This document shows positions 63,036-64,000 of a DNA stretch of 64,000 bases, piece after piece. The stretch spans positions 1,457,937 through 1,521,936 of the forward strand of contig MU001494.1 of NCBI GenBank assembly GCA_010093485.1. The letters run 5' to 3'. This DNA is from Karstenula rhodostoma CBS 690.94. Taxonomy: Eukaryota > Ascomycota > Dothideomycetes > Pleosporales > Didymosphaeriaceae. The notes under the pieces are model-generated. The model saw nothing but the letters and a program-made list of their open reading frames with translations, ran no database searches and had not been told where the DNA came from. The stretch's first letter is position 1, and every line of letters starts with the position of its first letter. Made by a program: the position numbers and the translations under genes.

Positions 63036-64000
63036 TCAAGTGGTGACCAGCCTGTAAGCCCCTTAGCATTCGCGCTCTACATCATATTAAAAGAAAGTCG
63101 AACACATACCTTAAGTTCCGCCAACGCGATAAGAGATCGGCATCAGTCATGTCCTTCAACTTTGCATGAATGCCGACCGGGCCGAAGTCGAGCCGCAGTT
63201 TGTTCCTCAACATCAGGCATTTGTTGTCTTCTCTCCAGTCGACATCGTCCGGTGAGGTCGGATCCCCATTGCGATGATATGAAAATGTCCGCTTGATGAT
63301 GTGAAGTGGTTGACACAAGAGCATCGCGGACAAAAGACGCAGGGCTGGGACGTGTGCATCGTTACATAGACGCACTGCGTCACCGAAGACGCGGTCCCAG
63401 GGTAATCCGTCTCGTATCTCGCCCCTCTCGTCCGAATGCGACCAGATACCATCTCCGTCACCAACAATCGCGTTGAAAAGACCGGCGTCTAGTTGTGCCA
63501 GCTCGTAAGAGGGCATCATCTCCGCACATCGCACCATGAGGTAGGTGCAGTCGAAAAGTGGTCCAATTGCCTGGTACGCTTGCCCTCCTCGTGGTGTCAA
63601 AGGGATACCAGGTTCCGAGACAGCGTCGTTCAAATCGAACAAATGTAATGTTACCCAACCCCAACCCCAAGAATCCCCTCCCGTCGGAAGACCGCTGTTT
63701 CGGACAACGCGCTGCACTATCTGCAGGATCTGCCTCCATTGCGACACTCGATCTGGAGAGCTGCGGATCATCTCTATGTTCGCTTGGATATCCGTCCACA
63801 TTTGTGCGAATAATCCTTGGTGTTGGTGGATCATGTCCCAGAGTTCATACAGAGTCGGACTCGAGCGTAAGAGGCGGCTGCGTTGCCCCGAGTCTTCAAG
63901 GCTCGTAGTTCGCGACATGTCGGGATTGTCTTCATCCTCATCATCGCTTGCATCTTCACTATAGTTCTCAGCTTCATCAAAATCGTCTTCCTCCCCGAAC
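63036..64000 (-). CDS. hypothetical protein, 5' truncated by the window edge
   Basis: The frame is open from the window end: upstream of the Met at 63918 it continues in phase with a strongly acidic, disordered stretch (FGEEDDFDEAENYSEDASDDEDED), so the real start lies beyond 64000. A probable 58-bp terminal intron lies at 63052-63109 (GTATGT donor, TGCTAAG branch-like, TTACAG acceptor), giving a last exon of LVTT and a stop at 63036. Without splicing the stop is at 63082. The body is helical (SPTLYELWDMIHQHQGLFAQMWTDIQANIEMI, WRQILQIVQRVVRNSGLP, DCTYLMVRCAEMMPSYELAQLDAG, VFGDAVRLCNDAHVPALRLL). No family is recognised. Confidence 0.72.

Overview
The window is nuclear DNA of a filamentous ascomycete, most likely a Dothideomycete. 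Genes are compact and on both strands. Introns are about 50 bp with GTACGT, GTGAGT or GTATGT donors and CTAAC-like branch points. Several proteins have Pezizomycotina-type architecture: a siderophore GNAT acyltransferase, a DUF3176 protein and an Nce102/MARVEL protein. Class-level placement is inference. A 200-base run of N at 26182-26381 is an assembly gap inside a tandem repeat.

Layout. 0.2-3.9 kb: INCENP/Sli15-type chromosomal passenger subunit (-). 5.3-7.2 kb: low-complexity protein of unknown function (+). 7.8-8.9 kb: secreted or single-pass cell-surface protein (-). 10.1-10.6 kb: mitochondrial ribosomal protein Mrp10 (-), divergent from a 10.9-13.7 kb nuclear-looking protein (+). 13.9-14.7 kb: mitochondrial Mn superoxide dismutase (-), divergent from a 15.2-16.9 kb siderophore acyltransferase (+). 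17.3-18.7 kb: signal-peptide plus single-TM protein (-). 20.2-23.4 kb: large disordered protein (-), divergent from the G-patch splicing factor TFIP11/Ntr1 (+, 23.8-25.9 kb). 26.9-27.6 kb: Nce102 (-). 27.6-33.3 kb: no gene I can support. 33.4-37.2 kb: PSP1-family gene (+) with a long, spliced, ATG-free leader. 37.6-38.7 kb: unusual degenerate directional repeat. 38.9-39.7 kb: small coiled-coil protein (+). 40.1-40.9 kb: ribosomal protein eL15 (+) with two microexons. 41.8-44.2 kb: J-domain protein (+). 45.7-47.9 kb: membrane-anchored glycosyltransferase-like protein (+). 49.1-50.1 kb: KEX2-processed repeat protein (+). 50.7-53.2 kb: DUF3176 membrane protein (-). 55.2-55.45 kb: palindromic tandem repeat. 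55.5-58.9 kb: large orphan protein (-). 60.6-62.1 kb: BTB/POZ protein (-). 63.0 kb to the window end: 5'-truncated acidic protein (-).

Most genes are housekeeping: chromosome segregation, mitochondrial translation, oxidative defence, splicing, cytosolic ribosome and eisosome. The most interesting locus is the secreted precursor at 49132-50079. It has a signal peptide, about 18 dibasic KEX2-type sites and six identical copies of a nonapeptide (RVYDHGAVN), whose DNA copies differ only at synonymous positions. That is the architecture of fungal repeat-peptide precursors, including the dikaritin RiPP precursors. No UstYa-like (DUF3328) tailoring oxidase is visible in the window, so whether the peptide is modified or acts as an unmodified signal is open.

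Gene models were built by hand from splice signals and reading phase. No database search was possible, so family names rest on recognised motifs.
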